NCBI GenBank assembly: GCA_025769875.1 | Contig: JAGFNK010000068.1 | Coordinates: 1 to 64,000, forward strand | DNA: 64,000 nt | From: Russula earlei | Lineage: Eukaryota > Basidiomycota > Agaricomycetes > Russulales > Russulaceae | Direction of reading: 5' to 3' | Part shown: positions 27,555 through 38,256 of the stretch, in pieces | Position numbering within the stretch: position 1 is the stretch's first letter | How the letters are laid out: each line of letters starts with the position of its first letter | Made by a program: the position numbers and the translations under genes | Notes under the pieces: generated by a model | The model's input: the letters and a program-made list of their open reading frames with translations, nothing else | Told to the model about the DNA's origin: nothing | Database searches by the model: none

Positions 27555-28473
27555 CGGTGGGTTGAATTACCATAAAAGGTGATTGTGTCAGCAAGAGAAT
27601 TCGGGACTTCAATCATGCATTAACAGATGTAATTTAGTTATATAAGTGAGTTAATAATAAGATAACTCCTCACTTTTCTCCCCTACCAAAAAAAAAAGAA
27701 ATGCAATCTTGTTTCCAATTGATTGGCATGCCATCTGCACCATCCACCCATTCTGGCCTGAGTGCCCCTTACCTATTATCTCTCACAGGAGATCTCATTA
27801 TTGTGTGATCTCACATGTAGCCTTGAAAATGCTAATCAAACAGCGAGATCATTGAGGCCACATGGGCCGCCAAATACAGTTTGGCAGCTGCAATCGATGT
27901 AATTCAAGGTTCCAAGGTCTTACCTGATAAGGAAGTGATTGCGCCCAATCAGAAAATGTGGATGGAGACAGCCGAATGTATGGGTGTCAAATGTCAAACT
28001 CAAATGGGGCCCAAAACAATGGACCAGTCTCCCTGATGCGTGGGGACTGACAGCACAAAGCATCGGCATTGCTAAGGGTAAGTGCCACCATGTTCACGAT
28101 GATCCATATGCCAGGGGCGAACAGTCAGGCAAGCACACCAAGCCCAATGCAACATCTGCTGCTATGAATGCATGCACACATGCCCTCAGGGAACTGTTGT
28201 CCCTCCCTCAGAACCCCCCTCCCTCTGATGCCACCAGCCTCCCTTGCACCAGGTCCCTTCAGACTTGCACCACTGCCTCTAACAGCCTCAACTGCTGCTG
28301 TTCCTTACAACACAAAATCTTTTTTTGTATCATTTTAATTTATTTGTCTAATAGCTAATAAATAAGTCATTGAATATATAATTGAGAAAATGATTTGGTG
28401 TCATTTAAATGCATGATTGATGCACCAATTCTCTTGCTGACACAATTGCCTTTTATGGTAACTCAACCCACTG
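27555..28473. mobile_element. MITE-like element with 67-base inverted repeats
   Basis: The left end (27555-27622: CGGTGGGTTGAATTACC...) is the reverse complement of the right end (28407-28473) with about ten mismatches. The length is about 920 bases. The inside is AT-rich at its edges and has no transposase; a 139-codon frame (27939-28358) has no known domain. Just outside, 'gagaggagtagtctt' (27531-27545) and 'gagaggagtaagtctt' (28489-28504) form an imperfect direct repeat a few bases away from the tips. Confidence 0.65.
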
Positions 28474-28542
28474 CAAAAAGAACACAATTGAGAGGAGTAA
28501 GTCTTGGAGAGAAGAGCTTGAGGTGTTTTGATGGTGAGAGAT

Positions 28543-28628
28543 TGTCAAGAACTCACTGTTGAACAATCCAGTTCAAGAGCAAGGGAGCAGCTTGGAGATG
28601 AGTCAACTGAGTTCAAGGATGAAGTTGG
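28543..28628 (-). repeat. Fragment of LTR family B
   Basis: Starts TGTCAAGAACTCACTG and follows the first 85 bases of family B (compare 40216). It stops at GTTGG (28624-28628), directly before the copia LTR. The copia element has thus inserted into an older family B LTR, and GTTGG is the expected target duplication, whose partner was not found in the window. Confidence 0.75.
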
Positions 28629-29014
28629 TGTTGCGCAGCATAGAGTGCAGCTAACAGGCTAAGCAACCCACTTTAGAGGTTGTGCTAAGTGCTCAAGTGA
28701 TATTGGGGTGTAGAGCAATATGTATACTTGTCTGCATGTATGGTATTTATACCTCTATGACCCAGGGCTGTTCCTAAGACCAAAAGAGGTGACTACAGGT
28801 GTCCACTATATTGTGCACTTAGTGATGCATGATGTGAAACATTCTAGATACAGCATAAGGCTGCATCTTGTGATAGATAGTGTAGTATGCAGTAACCCTA
28901 GTCCCATATGCATATATACTAAAGTTCTATCTAACACATAATATCTATGAGCAGATCTAGAACCTTGTATGAAGGTCTTTGCCTTCTTTGATCCGTTCAG
29001 GTTCTGGTTCAACA
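28629..29014 (-). repeat. 3' LTR of the Ty1/copia element (386 bases)
   Basis: Read on the minus strand it starts TGTTGAACCAGAACC and ends GCGCAACA. A polypurine tract AGCAAGGGGGAG (29015-29026, minus strand) stands right before it, as expected for the 3' LTR. A related solo copy lies at 46909-47293 in the other orientation. A TATA-like 'gaggtataaatacc' occurs on the minus strand near 28745. Confidence 0.88.
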
Positions 29015-29063
29015 CTCCCCCTTGCTAAGTGCATCAGTAGATGCCATGAGCATTTTCCCACAT

Positions 29064-30205
29064 TCAGGAGTAGAATGTTAGTCCTAGCTGCTCCCTGAAT
29101 TTGAGGAACTTGACATGACCAAGGTTCTTGGTGAACATGTTGGCTGGGTTGTTAGCCCTATCAATAAAGAATAGCTCCACCTGCTTGTTTTGTATGACTT
29201 CAGAAATGAAGTGATAGTGCAAATCAATGTGTTTGTTGCGCTTCTCTTGTACAGGGTTGGAGGCTAAGAATATTGAGCCTTGGTGGTCACCAAACAATGG
29301 GATTGGAGCAAGATTGATGCCAAGTTCTGTTAGTAAGGATTTAATTCAAACTAACTGCCTGCTTGTATCAGAGAGCAACATGCACTCAGCTTCAGTGGAG
29401 GAGAGCATGACTGTTTTCTGCACTCATGAGTTCCACAAAAATATTGCTCCAGCCAGGTTCACTATATAGCCTGTTGTGGACTTCTGATTAGTCAGATTGG
29501 AAGCCCAGTCAGAGTCAACATATGCCGTTAGACCACCATTAGATGGTCCATCATAGACCAAAGCATGATTGGTGGTTCCTAAGAGGTATTAGCAAATATA
29601 GAATGCATGATTTAAATGATCCGCTGAGGGATTGGCAGCATGTTGCAACAACTTAGTGACCACAAAGGCTATATCTGGACACATTCCAAGCATTATGTAT
29701 AAGAGTGATCCTATAACTTGCTGGAATTTTGACTGCAAGGATGGGTCAGCAGCAGAAGTGTTGGGAGAGGGGTGATAGCCCTCTGGTAGTGAAGTAGGAG
29801 CAGGATTTGCATTAAGCAAGTCAAAACACTGCAGCACTTTCTTGAGATATTCAGTCTGGTCCAGGTGTATCTGGCCAGACTTGTGTTGAATGTGCATGCA
29901 TAGAAATTCTTGGGCATTGCCCAGATCTTGACATTCCCAGAGCTTCATAAAGCACTCCTTTGTTTTATTGATTTGTTTTTTGTCTGCTCCAAAGAAGAGC
30001 ACATCATCAACATAGATGATGGCTATTAGACTCTTGTCTTTACTAATCAAGAGCCCAGAGTCAGACATTAGGCAAATGAGGCCAAGCAAGGCCACAGACT
30101 TGTCAAGGGCTTTCCACCATGCAAGTGCTGCTTGCTTGAGTCCATATATTGTGCATTTTAGGTGCATGACCTTTTGCTCTTGGCCTTTTATTTGAAGCCT
30201 TCAGG
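29064..30205 (-). pseudogene. Copia reverse transcriptase (3' half) and RNase H
   Basis: Reads on the minus strand from MHLKCTIYGLKQAALAWWKA (30167) through the catalytic YVDDVLFFG (about 30002-30028) to the connection and RNase H: YVDSDWAS, the acidic STEAE, and KHIDLHYHFI near 29240-29200. It ends at 29064. The piece between 30167 and the gypsy insertion (30205) joins the other half at 38845 through ...MEQPEGFK but contains a one-base loss, so the frame is broken there. Further stops interrupt the RNase H. Not functional as it stands. Confidence 0.85.
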
Positions 30206-30793
30206 TGTTACCAAGTGGTTTGGGGTCCGGAAGATGCTGGAACACCTGAACTATGGACTGCACCGTTTGCATTATGCGTGCGTCAGATCTTGATCGTTTA
30301 TGTTCCTTGATATCACATTCGGAGCGCATTGATCGTATCTTTCAGAAGATGTACTGAAGAAGCAATGAGTAGCATTGCTTCTGTCCCAGATGTTCCTGTA
30401 CCGCCACATACGTCGATTCCTTGATTGGGGAAGCACTTAATGCTTCCAGCACCGAGATCGTTTACATAGAAGCGACCTCGCTTCTATGAGCCATGTTTTG
30501 CTTCTATAGCACCAACTAGTACTACAGTAGTACAAACCTTATCCCTGTGAGGCTATATAAAGCCCCCTGTCATAACAGTTGAGCCCTAAGCTCGACTTAG
30601 TTTGCCAATCCCAAACAGTTGACTCCTACCCCGTCTGCAGAGCCCCTCTCATCTTGTCGTCATACTCTAGAAGGATCTAACACTCCTTCCCCTCCACGAG
30701 TATTGCTTGCTTGACTCAAGCATATCTGCATTGGTAGGACGCGTTTATAGATGTGACCATTGATCTTATTTAAGGCACTTTGGAGCCTTAACA
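30206..30793 (+). repeat. Gypsy 5' LTR
   Basis: 588 bases, TGTTACCAAG...TTAACA. A TATA-like 'ggctatataaagc' lies at 30551-30563. It differs from the 3' LTR at eight positions, all of them transitions at CpG sites; at six of these this copy has the TpG or CpA state. Confidence 0.95.
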
Positions 30794-31079
30794 TAAGTCG
30801 AGCTTCTATCACAGACATCGCTGTGAAAGCGAACCAGAAATAGGCAGGAAGCCTAAAGACTAGGATCTAGTCATCATACGGTCAGCAACCTACGCTGAAG
30901 TAGTCAAGGGAGAGAATCTATACAGACCTCTCCATGACAAGAAGAAGGTGTACTACGTGACTCTCGACAAGCAGCACGGTTGGACACACGCATACTTCTG
31001 TAAAGACCCCTACTGTCATTGGCATAGACAGTGGTAAGAGGGCAGACAAGTCCCGACTCCCTAGGAAAGGCAGTGGCGA

Positions 31080-32972
31080 GTGGACAAACTGGAAATTGAA
31101 GGAGAACATAGCATACGCGTAAAGTTCAACCAGAAATCAAAGCAAGGAACCAAATTTGGTTGGTTCAAAGCTAGAGAGAGGGACGATCTACCCTCAGGAA
31201 TCAAAGGAACTGCCATCTGGTGTTGGGCAGACCAGGAAGGGCCTAACAGATATGAGGTCCGGTACAAAGGAAGCTACCTTCCTTGTGAATACATCAACGA
31301 TCAGTGGTACTTTATTGATTACCACAAAGGACGTCCCTACGCAGGAGAGGACGAAGACATCGACGAATATAAGGTCCTAGGTTTAGGAACCAGGACAGAT
31401 CCTTATACTACTCATTGGGAACCCAGAGACCCAGTAGTAGACGACCCAGCTCCATTGATACAAAAGTCATCAAGTGGAGAAACAGAACAGTCGGACCCTC
31501 CAACTACAGATCAGAAAGCAGAAGCACCAGAAGTATTGGAGCTAGCTGAAAGACTAGAGCAGACAGTACACGTCTCGCCCATTGAACCAACAATCGTTGA
31601 AGAACCAGAAGAATCAGTCGAAATGGCTACCATTGCAGCAACGCAGACAGCCACCATTGCCACTCAGACAGCAGGTGGAAGAGCAGGGCCCACCATCGTA
31701 GTAAACCCTGGAGGAGGTCCACCTGGAGCAGGAGGACCACCTGGAGGTGGAGGAGTCCCCTTCGGACCCGGAGGTCCACCAGTACCAGGAGGAGGCCCAC
31801 CTGGAGGAGGCCCTCCAGCAGGGGGACCACCAGCAGCACCTCCTGTAGGACCAGGGGCGAATCTGGCACCTCAGCCGGCACCAGGCCCCCATGGGGGCAA
31901 CGGATCTCTAAAAGGAGACCCTCCTGAAGTCTTCAAAGGAGACAGGAAAAAGACGAAGTACTTTGTCCAGGATTTCAATCTATGGAATCTGCTCAACAGT
32001 GACAACCCAACCATGACTATTCCAATGAAGCGAGTAGCCCTAGCTCTCACCTACATCAAAGGAGAGAAAGTGCATGAATGGGTGGTCAACCAAACGAACC
32101 TGGTAGAAGCAAAAAGAAATGGGGACCCGCCGTCTCCCTATGCACCAGTGCAGCTAGATCCAACTGACATGCTCTTTTGGACCGAATTTGTGGATGACTT
32201 CTTCAGAGAATTCAAAGACACCACAGAGCGTGAAGATGCTTTCATGGAGCTACAACAACTGTCCATGTCTAAAGCAGCATCGCTGGATGACTATACCAGC
32301 AAGTTCCTTGTTCTGCTCAGTAAAGCAGGATGGGACCAGAATTCACCAGGAGCAGTAGAAGCCTACAAGGCTGGACTAATCACCTGGCTGGTGCGACGAA
32401 TCTACAATCGACCAGTCAGAGATATACCTGCCATCAATGATCTACGAGCATGGATCAATGCTGCCAGGGAAGAACAGGCCAGAGACCAGCTCATGAAAGC
32501 CAATATTGGATCTGGAGGCGGATCGTTGACCACCAGGGAAAATCGCATGAAATCCCTACAGGTTGGGAAAAGGCGAAACCAAAGAGATCCAAATGCAATG
32601 GAAGTGGACTCAGTATCCACTGATGCAGCAAGGACCAAGCGACGTCCTCCTCTGACAGAGGAAAAGAAGAAACTGCTAGCAGAAGGGAAATGCTTCATCT
32701 GCAAGAAAGCAGGACATATCAGTCGGAACTGTCCTGACAAGGACAGAGTCAAGAAGAAATCAAGTAACCCAAGGGACAAAGGGAAAGCTCGAGCTCTGGA
32801 AACAGAGAAGGAGGACGACTCAGGGGATAGTGGAAATGAAAGCACTGTCTCCGGGCGATCTACATCTCCTCCTCCTACCTATAACAAGAGCTCCTCCTCA
32901 GCGTCCATAAAGAAGATGTCCACCAAACAAAAGGAGGACTTGTTGGAAGAACTGATGGAACAGGGTTTTTAG
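31080..32972 (+). CDS. Gypsy Gag protein, 630 residues
   Basis: Gag forms the virus-like particle that packages element RNA. After a variable N-part there is a Gly/Pro-rich linker (about residues 208-270), then the helical Retrotrans_gag domain (about 290-480, including TEFVDDFFREFKDTTERE and the Leu-rich QQLSMSKAASLDDY) and a CCHC zinc knuckle CFICKKAGHISRNC at about 537-550 for RNA binding. A Lys/Ser-rich tail follows. The frame is open to 32972. The same frame continues upstream to about 30876 as coding-like sequence (ATYAEVVKGENLYRPL, a Cys/His cluster CKDPYCHWH), cut only by stops at about 31036 and 31060, so the original gag probably began earlier. The annotated start is simply the first codon of the open part and is uncertain. 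Confidence 0.88.
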   Translation: MDKLEIEGEHSIRVKFNQKSKQGTKFGWFKARERDDLPSGIKGTAIWCWADQEGPNRYEVRYKGSYLPCEYINDQWYFIDYHKGRPYAGEDEDIDEYKVLGLGTRTDPYTTHWEPRDPVVDDPAPLIQKSSSGETEQSDPPTTDQKAEAPEVLELAERLEQTVHVSPIEPTIVEEPEESVEMATIAATQTATIATQTAGGRAGPTIVVNPGGGPPGAGGPPGGGGVPFGPGGPPVPGGGPPGGGPPAGGPPAAPPVGPGANLAPQPAPGPHGGNGSLKGDPPEVFKGDRKKTKYFVQDFNLWNLLNSDNPTMTIPMKRVALALTYIKGEKVHEWVVNQTNLVEAKRNGDPPSPYAPVQLDPTDMLFWTEFVDDFFREFKDTTEREDAFMELQQLSMSKAASLDDYTSKFLVLLSKAGWDQNSPGAVEAYKAGLITWLVRRIYNRPVRDIPAINDLRAWINAAREEQARDQLMKANIGSGGGSLTTRENRMKSLQVGKRRNQRDPNAMEVDSVSTDAARTKRRPPLTEEKKKLLAEGKCFICKKAGHISRNCPDKDRVKKKSSNPRDKGKARALETEKEDDSGDSGNESTVSGRSTSPPPTYNKSSSSASIKKMSTKQKEDLLEELMEQGF

Positions 32973-33010
32973 GAACACCTAAGTCGACGGCCTGGCTTAG
33001 GAAGAATAGT

Positions 33011-36000
33011 GTGTTGCAAGTGTACATTAGAAGACTGAATGCTATGAATATTCCGTTCACTTTCGTCACTGCACACACAATGGCCGAGGAATCTGCTCTA
33101 CTGGACAGTGGAGCAACAGAGAACTTTATTGATCACTCAGCTTGGAAAAGACTGAAGATTGGGAAACAAGAACTACATGAACCCATGGTAGTACAAAACG
33201 TCGACGGAACCCAGAATAAGCAAGGGGAACTCACCCATTACTGCTGGCTTTGCGTCCGATACAAGGAGAAGGAGAGCTTGCAAAGGTTCTATCTCACAGA
33301 TTTAGGAACGGATCGGGTCATCCTGGGATATCCCTTCCTATATGAATTCGACCCCACCATCAACTGGAAGAAAGGACAGCTGATGGAAGGGACAGTACTG
33401 ATTGAGACCGCTCGATACAAGTACCTGGATCTCTATGTCACAAAACTCCAAAAGTGAGCAAGAGATGAAAACCGACAATTGAAGAAAGGGGAAGCCATTT
33501 ACCTACAAAAGACGACTATTGCTCAGAAGTGGGCCCAGCAGTCAATTAAACCACAGGAAGGAGAGGATCCCCTTGCCAATGTTCCAAAGCAATTCCACCG
33601 CTTTGCAGATGTCTTCTCAGAAGAGAAGTCCCAGAGGTTCCCACCACCAAGGGAACCAGACATGCAGATAGAGCTGTTACCTGATGCACCAAAGGAACTA
33701 AACTGCAAAGTGTACCCCCTTACACGAGATGAGTGAGAATACCTCAAGAAATTCCTAGCTGATGAAGTAGAGAAGCGATACATCACTCCAGGTCCATCCA
33801 GCTACACATCTCCAGTGTTCTTCATTGGCAAGAAGGACAGCAAGGAGAAGAGGATCATTGTAGATTATTGACGACTAAATCAGTGGACCAGACGAGACAA
33901 TGAACCTTTACCACATCTGGAACAAGAGGTGGAAAGACTCCGAGGGAAAAAGGTCTTCTCCAAATTCGATATACGATGGGGATACAATAATGTGCGACTG
34001 GCAGAAGGAGATCGCTGGAAGGCAGCCTTCAAGACACCATATGGAACCTACCTGCCCAATGTCATGTATTTTGGGCTCAAGAACGCACCAGCCTTCTTTA
34101 CTAGGCTGATGAGAAGAGACTTTCGGTGACTGGCTGGACCGATGGGCAGAATACACGGTCAACTATCTGGATGACTTTGGAATTGCCACAGGGGGACAGT
34201 CCCGAACAACTAGAAATCCATGAGCAATGTGTCAACGAACTACTCACGCTGATGCATAAGAAGTCATACTTCCTGAAACCCCAGAAGTGCCAGTTCATGG
34301 TGCGAAAACTAACCATGCTAGGATGGGACATAGACGAAGGGAAGATGAAGATTGAGGCCTCCAAAGTCCGAGGAATCACGGACTGGCCTCGGGAAATCAA
34401 GGACGTACACGAAGTGCACAAAGTCATGGGAGTCCTCAGTTACAATAGGGCTTTCATTCGAGGATTCAGTCAGATTGCTCGACCCATTATTGCCTTGACA
34501 AAGAAAGGGGTGCCATTTGAATGGACCCAAGAATGCAAAGATGCTCTGGAACGACTTATCCAGATAGTATCTTCTGACCCTGTCCTGCTCCATCCTGATG
34601 AGGAGCGACCCTTTGAACTGGAAGTAGACGCGTCCAATTATGCCATTGGAGCAGTATTATTCCAGAAGGACGAACAAGGAAAGAGGAGGCCAATAGGTTA
34701 CTTCTCAGCAGCCTTGAAACAAGCAGAGAAGAACTACGACATATGGGACAAAGAGTTCTTAGCCATGGTGCGAGCCTTGAAACACTGGCGACACCTACTC
34801 ATGGGAGCAAAGCATAAGGTGGTGGTTTATACAGACCATGCGAACCTGTTGCATTACTGACACCCTCAACGAATAAATGGTCGAGTGGCAAGATATATTA
34901 CCTTCTTGGCGGACTTCGACTTAGAATTGAAACATCAGGCAGGGGCAAGGAATAAAGCAGATGCCCTTGTCAAGGAGACCTGACCTTGACGATGGACAAG
35001 GGGATAAAGAAGAAGTGGTCGCGCTACCTGACCATCTTTTTATTCGAGTAATGCACACTACTGCATTGGAAGAACGGATAAAGAACCAACAAGGGGAAGA
35101 AAGACACCGATTAAAGTTACTTGATTGGGTACAGAGACACCGACTGGAGAAGCGACATAACTTATGGTGGAAGAATGAAGCCTTGGTGGTTACAGGCGAC
35201 GAAGGAACCCACAGGACATTACTGGAACAGTATCATGACAGCCCACAGCAGGACACCCAGGAAAAGCTAAAACATTACTGGGAATGATGCGATACTACTG
35301 GTGGCCCACCATAAGACGCTTTGTCGATCGATATGTGGAAGGATGCGCAATTTGCCAAAGTAACAAGTCAAACACTCATCCAAATCGACCTCCCTTGTAT
35401 CCCATTCCACCAGAAGAAGGGGCTACTCCCTTCTCGACTGTCAGCATGGACTTTGTGGTCAAATTGCCGAAGTCGAAGGGATATGACAGTATATTGACTG
35501 TCACTGACCACGATTGTACTAAAGGCGTCATCTTGCTTCCTTGCAAAGAAGAAATGGACTGCAGAAGAGCTAGCACAGCTCTACAAGGACAGAATATTCC
35601 CATTTGTGGGAGTACCAAGCAAGATCATATCCGATCGAGATAAACTAATAAGTTCCAAGTTCATTAGGGAACTTTGCGACCAGCTGCATATCAAACAGAA
35701 TATCAGCACTGCCTACCATCCTCAGACAGATGGACAATCAGAAAGAACGAATCAGACGATGGAAACATCACTAAGAATCTTTTGCAACCACCAACAAGAC
35801 GATTGGGTGGATTGGCTGCCTCTGGTGCAATACACGATGAATTCTAACGTTTCGGAGACAACCAGACAATCCCCTTTCTTCTTATGGATGGGTTTACGCC
35901 CAAAGCACACCAGCCAAATCGGGAAAGCAAGATACCAAGAATAGACAATTGGAAAGTCCGGATCCAGGAAGCGAGATCACAGGCACAAGAAGCGATGAAG

Positions 36001-36558
36001 ATTGCTTCCCTAATGTGGAAGCGAAGAAGTAGTTTCCAACCTTATCAGAAAGGAGAAAGGGTATGGCTCGACAGCACCAACCTAAAAACGACACATCCTA
36101 CAGTGAAACTACGCCCAAAACGATATGGGCCCTTTGAAATCACGGAAGTGATTAGTCCGGTGACATACAGATTGGATCTCCCTAGCCGCTGGAGGATCCA
36201 TAACGCGTTTCATGCCTCCTTATTGACACCTTACAAGGAAACCGAGGAGCATGGGGCCAACTACACCAATCCAGAAGCAGAATTGGTGGAAGGAGAAGAG
36301 GAATATGAAGTAGCAACGATTTTAGGTTCAAGACGAACTGGAAGGAGGAAACAGCTGGAGTATCAAGTCCGGTGGGAAGGGTACTCCGAAGCCCATGACT
36401 CTTGGGAGCCAGTAGAGAACATCAAAGCGTCTAGACTAATAGAGGAATATCACAGAAAGAACCCCACGTCCCATATGGGTTATAAAAGTCCAGCGAAAGA
36501 TGTCCTCTACTTCCTCATCCCCATATCGTCGCTCACAAATGTCCCAAACTCCCACTAA
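33011..36558 (+). pseudogene. Gypsy Pol (protease, RT, RNase H, integrase, chromodomain), broken
   Basis: Segments in order: retroviral-type aspartic protease with LLDSGATENFIDHSAW (about 33098-33145); reverse transcriptase, with the catalytic NYLDDFG at about 34159-34180; RNase H with EVDASNYAIGAVLF and YTDHANL; the integrase zinc-binding segment with CAICQSNK, core with SMDFVV and IISDRDK, and HPQTDGQSERTNQTM; and a C-terminal chromodomain with YQVRWEGYSEAHDSWEP (about 36360-36410), which in relatives targets integration to heterochromatin. TGA codons at 33734, 33869 and 34858 stand where Arg is expected, and frameshifts occur near 34125, 34190, 34965, 35285 and 35885. The enzyme cannot be made from this copy. 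Confidence 0.92.
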
Positions 36559-38215
36559 TGAAATTGTTCCCCAATCCGACCTCTCTGGTGTAGAGGGGCC
36601 ACTTGAAATCACCACTCCCGATGCTTCCCTCCTCGCCTTCTTCCAAGGAATGGATGAACATAACACTGGAGAAGGAGAAGCAGATATGCGTCCTCTCGAA
36701 TTTGGACCCCCTGCTGACCAAGTTGACGTTCAGCCTGGGGATTGGGATGTGATGTCCCCCACCAGCACTCTTGACCAGGATGCCCACCCTGGAGAGCCTT
36801 GGGTACGATGGGACGCTGACAGACACCACACAGGGATTGACATCCCTGATGGCATGACTTGGGGCAACAAACCGGCCAGGTATGTGGCCTATGACGTTGC
36901 CTTGGGAGAACCGAGAGTGAGGGGGAAGAATGGAGAAGGCCATGCAGACTATGGCGAGATCCTCCAGGCCACCCCTTGCTATAACCTCTATAACTATGGC
37001 CAAGACGAACATGACTTAGACTGCTTTGACACAGAGAGGCAGTTCGAAGGGCGCTGGAGACAGACCCTCTACCTGCTAGGCGACTATGGGCTGCAGGCAG
37101 AACTCTACCGCTTGGACCATCTCTACACCTTACAAGAGACGCTGGAAGCTAACTATAAGGTGCTCGAAGAGGAGGAGAAGCAGCTGCGCTACAAGCTCAG
37201 CAAGTACCTAGCCGAGAAGCGAGGAGTAGAGAGAGACAGGGCTGAAGCCAAGGAGAGAATGGCGGCAGCCAAAGTACGCTCACGTTGTTGGGAGTTCATA
37301 GAAGCAGGTTGTAGCCAGGGAGAAACCCCTCCAGGTGTCTGGGCTGAAGAACTCCTCACCAACTATCGGGCTGGGCAGCCCACTCCCCCTCTACCCGTCT
37401 TCGTCCCTCAGCTGCCTTTGGCAGACATCACTCAGGGGTATGCTACCCCCGACCCAGAACCAGTACCAGCCAGCCCCACACCTACGACGGTGCAAGGGTA
37501 TTCAGAAGAGGAGATGGGCATCCTCCAAACCATGTCCGGTATGCGCCTTCGAGGAGGAGCAGGATCGGAAGCGTCACCAAACCCTTCCCCCCAGAGCTCT
37601 ATCTATTACCATTCCTATAGCAGCAGTGGGGAAGCGTCTACTGCAATGGCTGACTTCATTCCGGAGCCTCAGCAACTGAACATGATAGAAGGGAGGAGGA
37701 AAAGGAACCGATGCAAGTATTGTGGCGAGGTAGGACATTTTAACAAGTACTGTCCCCTACCCCACCAATATTGCCACGACCAACTGGCAGCAGATGCTGC
37801 CTCACATTGCCTAGTGCCTCCCTATCATCGCAGCTATGCCCCAGTCAGATCATGCCCCTTTCACCGAGGATGGGAACTGGGACACTCAAGCAGGAAGAGG
37901 AAGTCTGACCAGGAGAGGGAGGACATAGCTAACCCACGCATCTTGCAGGTAGCGAAAGGAGAAGGGTCCAGGACCTTCCAGGAGCCTTTTGCTACAACTC
38001 CTCTCCGCTCCGACACACCTCCAGTCCGGAGGTTACCTAGGGACTCTGACAGACTCCCACAGATCATGTCTCCTTCAGCCACTGCTGAGGAGTCAGAGGC
38101 GATAGTAGCCTCAGCATTGGCTGCCTATGAGGCAGCAGAAGAAGGCCGATACACCTTCACCACATCACCTCCTCCCCTTGATGATGATGGCGTTGACCCC
38201 ACCACTCGATTTTAG
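36500..38215 (+). CDS. Accessory ORF of the gypsy element, 571 residues, zinc knuckle
   Basis: An uninterrupted frame that overlaps the end of pol by 59 bases in the +1 frame and stops 41 bases before the 3' LTR. It begins MSSTSSSPYRRSQM. The N-half is acidic and Pro/Asp-rich, followed by a helical, coiled-coil-like stretch at about residues 205-265 (ETLEANYKVLEEEEKQLRYK). A CCHC knuckle CKYCGEVGHFNKYC stands at about 404-417, with more His/Cys after it (PLPHQYCHDQ). The last third is Ser/Pro-rich with basic patches. There is no signal peptide or membrane segment, so it is not an envelope protein. A nucleic-acid-binding, Gag-like or regulatory role is an inference. It is intact although pol is ruined, which is odd for drift alone, but the frame could also have escaped by chance. 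Confidence 0.8.
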   Translation: MSSTSSSPYRRSQMSQTPTNEIVPQSDLSGVEGPLEITTPDASLLAFFQGMDEHNTGEGEADMRPLEFGPPADQVDVQPGDWDVMSPTSTLDQDAHPGEPWVRWDADRHHTGIDIPDGMTWGNKPARYVAYDVALGEPRVRGKNGEGHADYGEILQATPCYNLYNYGQDEHDLDCFDTERQFEGRWRQTLYLLGDYGLQAELYRLDHLYTLQETLEANYKVLEEEEKQLRYKLSKYLAEKRGVERDRAEAKERMAAAKVRSRCWEFIEAGCSQGETPPGVWAEELLTNYRAGQPTPPLPVFVPQLPLADITQGYATPDPEPVPASPTPTTVQGYSEEEMGILQTMSGMRLRGGAGSEASPNPSPQSSIYYHSYSSSGEASTAMADFIPEPQQLNMIEGRRKRNRCKYCGEVGHFNKYCPLPHQYCHDQLAADAASHCLVPPYHRSYAPVRSCPFHRGWELGHSSRKRKSDQEREDIANPRILQVAKGEGSRTFQEPFATTPLRSDTPPVRRLPRDSDRLPQIMSPSATAEESEAIVASALAAYEAAEEGRYTFTTSPPPLDDDGVDPTTRF

Positions 38216-38242
38216 AATTGTTGGTGTGTGGGACCACCAATC

Positions 38243-38256
38243 TGAAGGAGGGGTAA
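38243..38256 (+). other. Polypurine tract of the gypsy element
   Basis: GAAGGAGGGGTAA directly before the TGTTACC start of the 3' LTR. This is the primer site for plus-strand DNA synthesis in LTR retrotransposons; the assignment is by position and composition. Confidence 0.75.
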
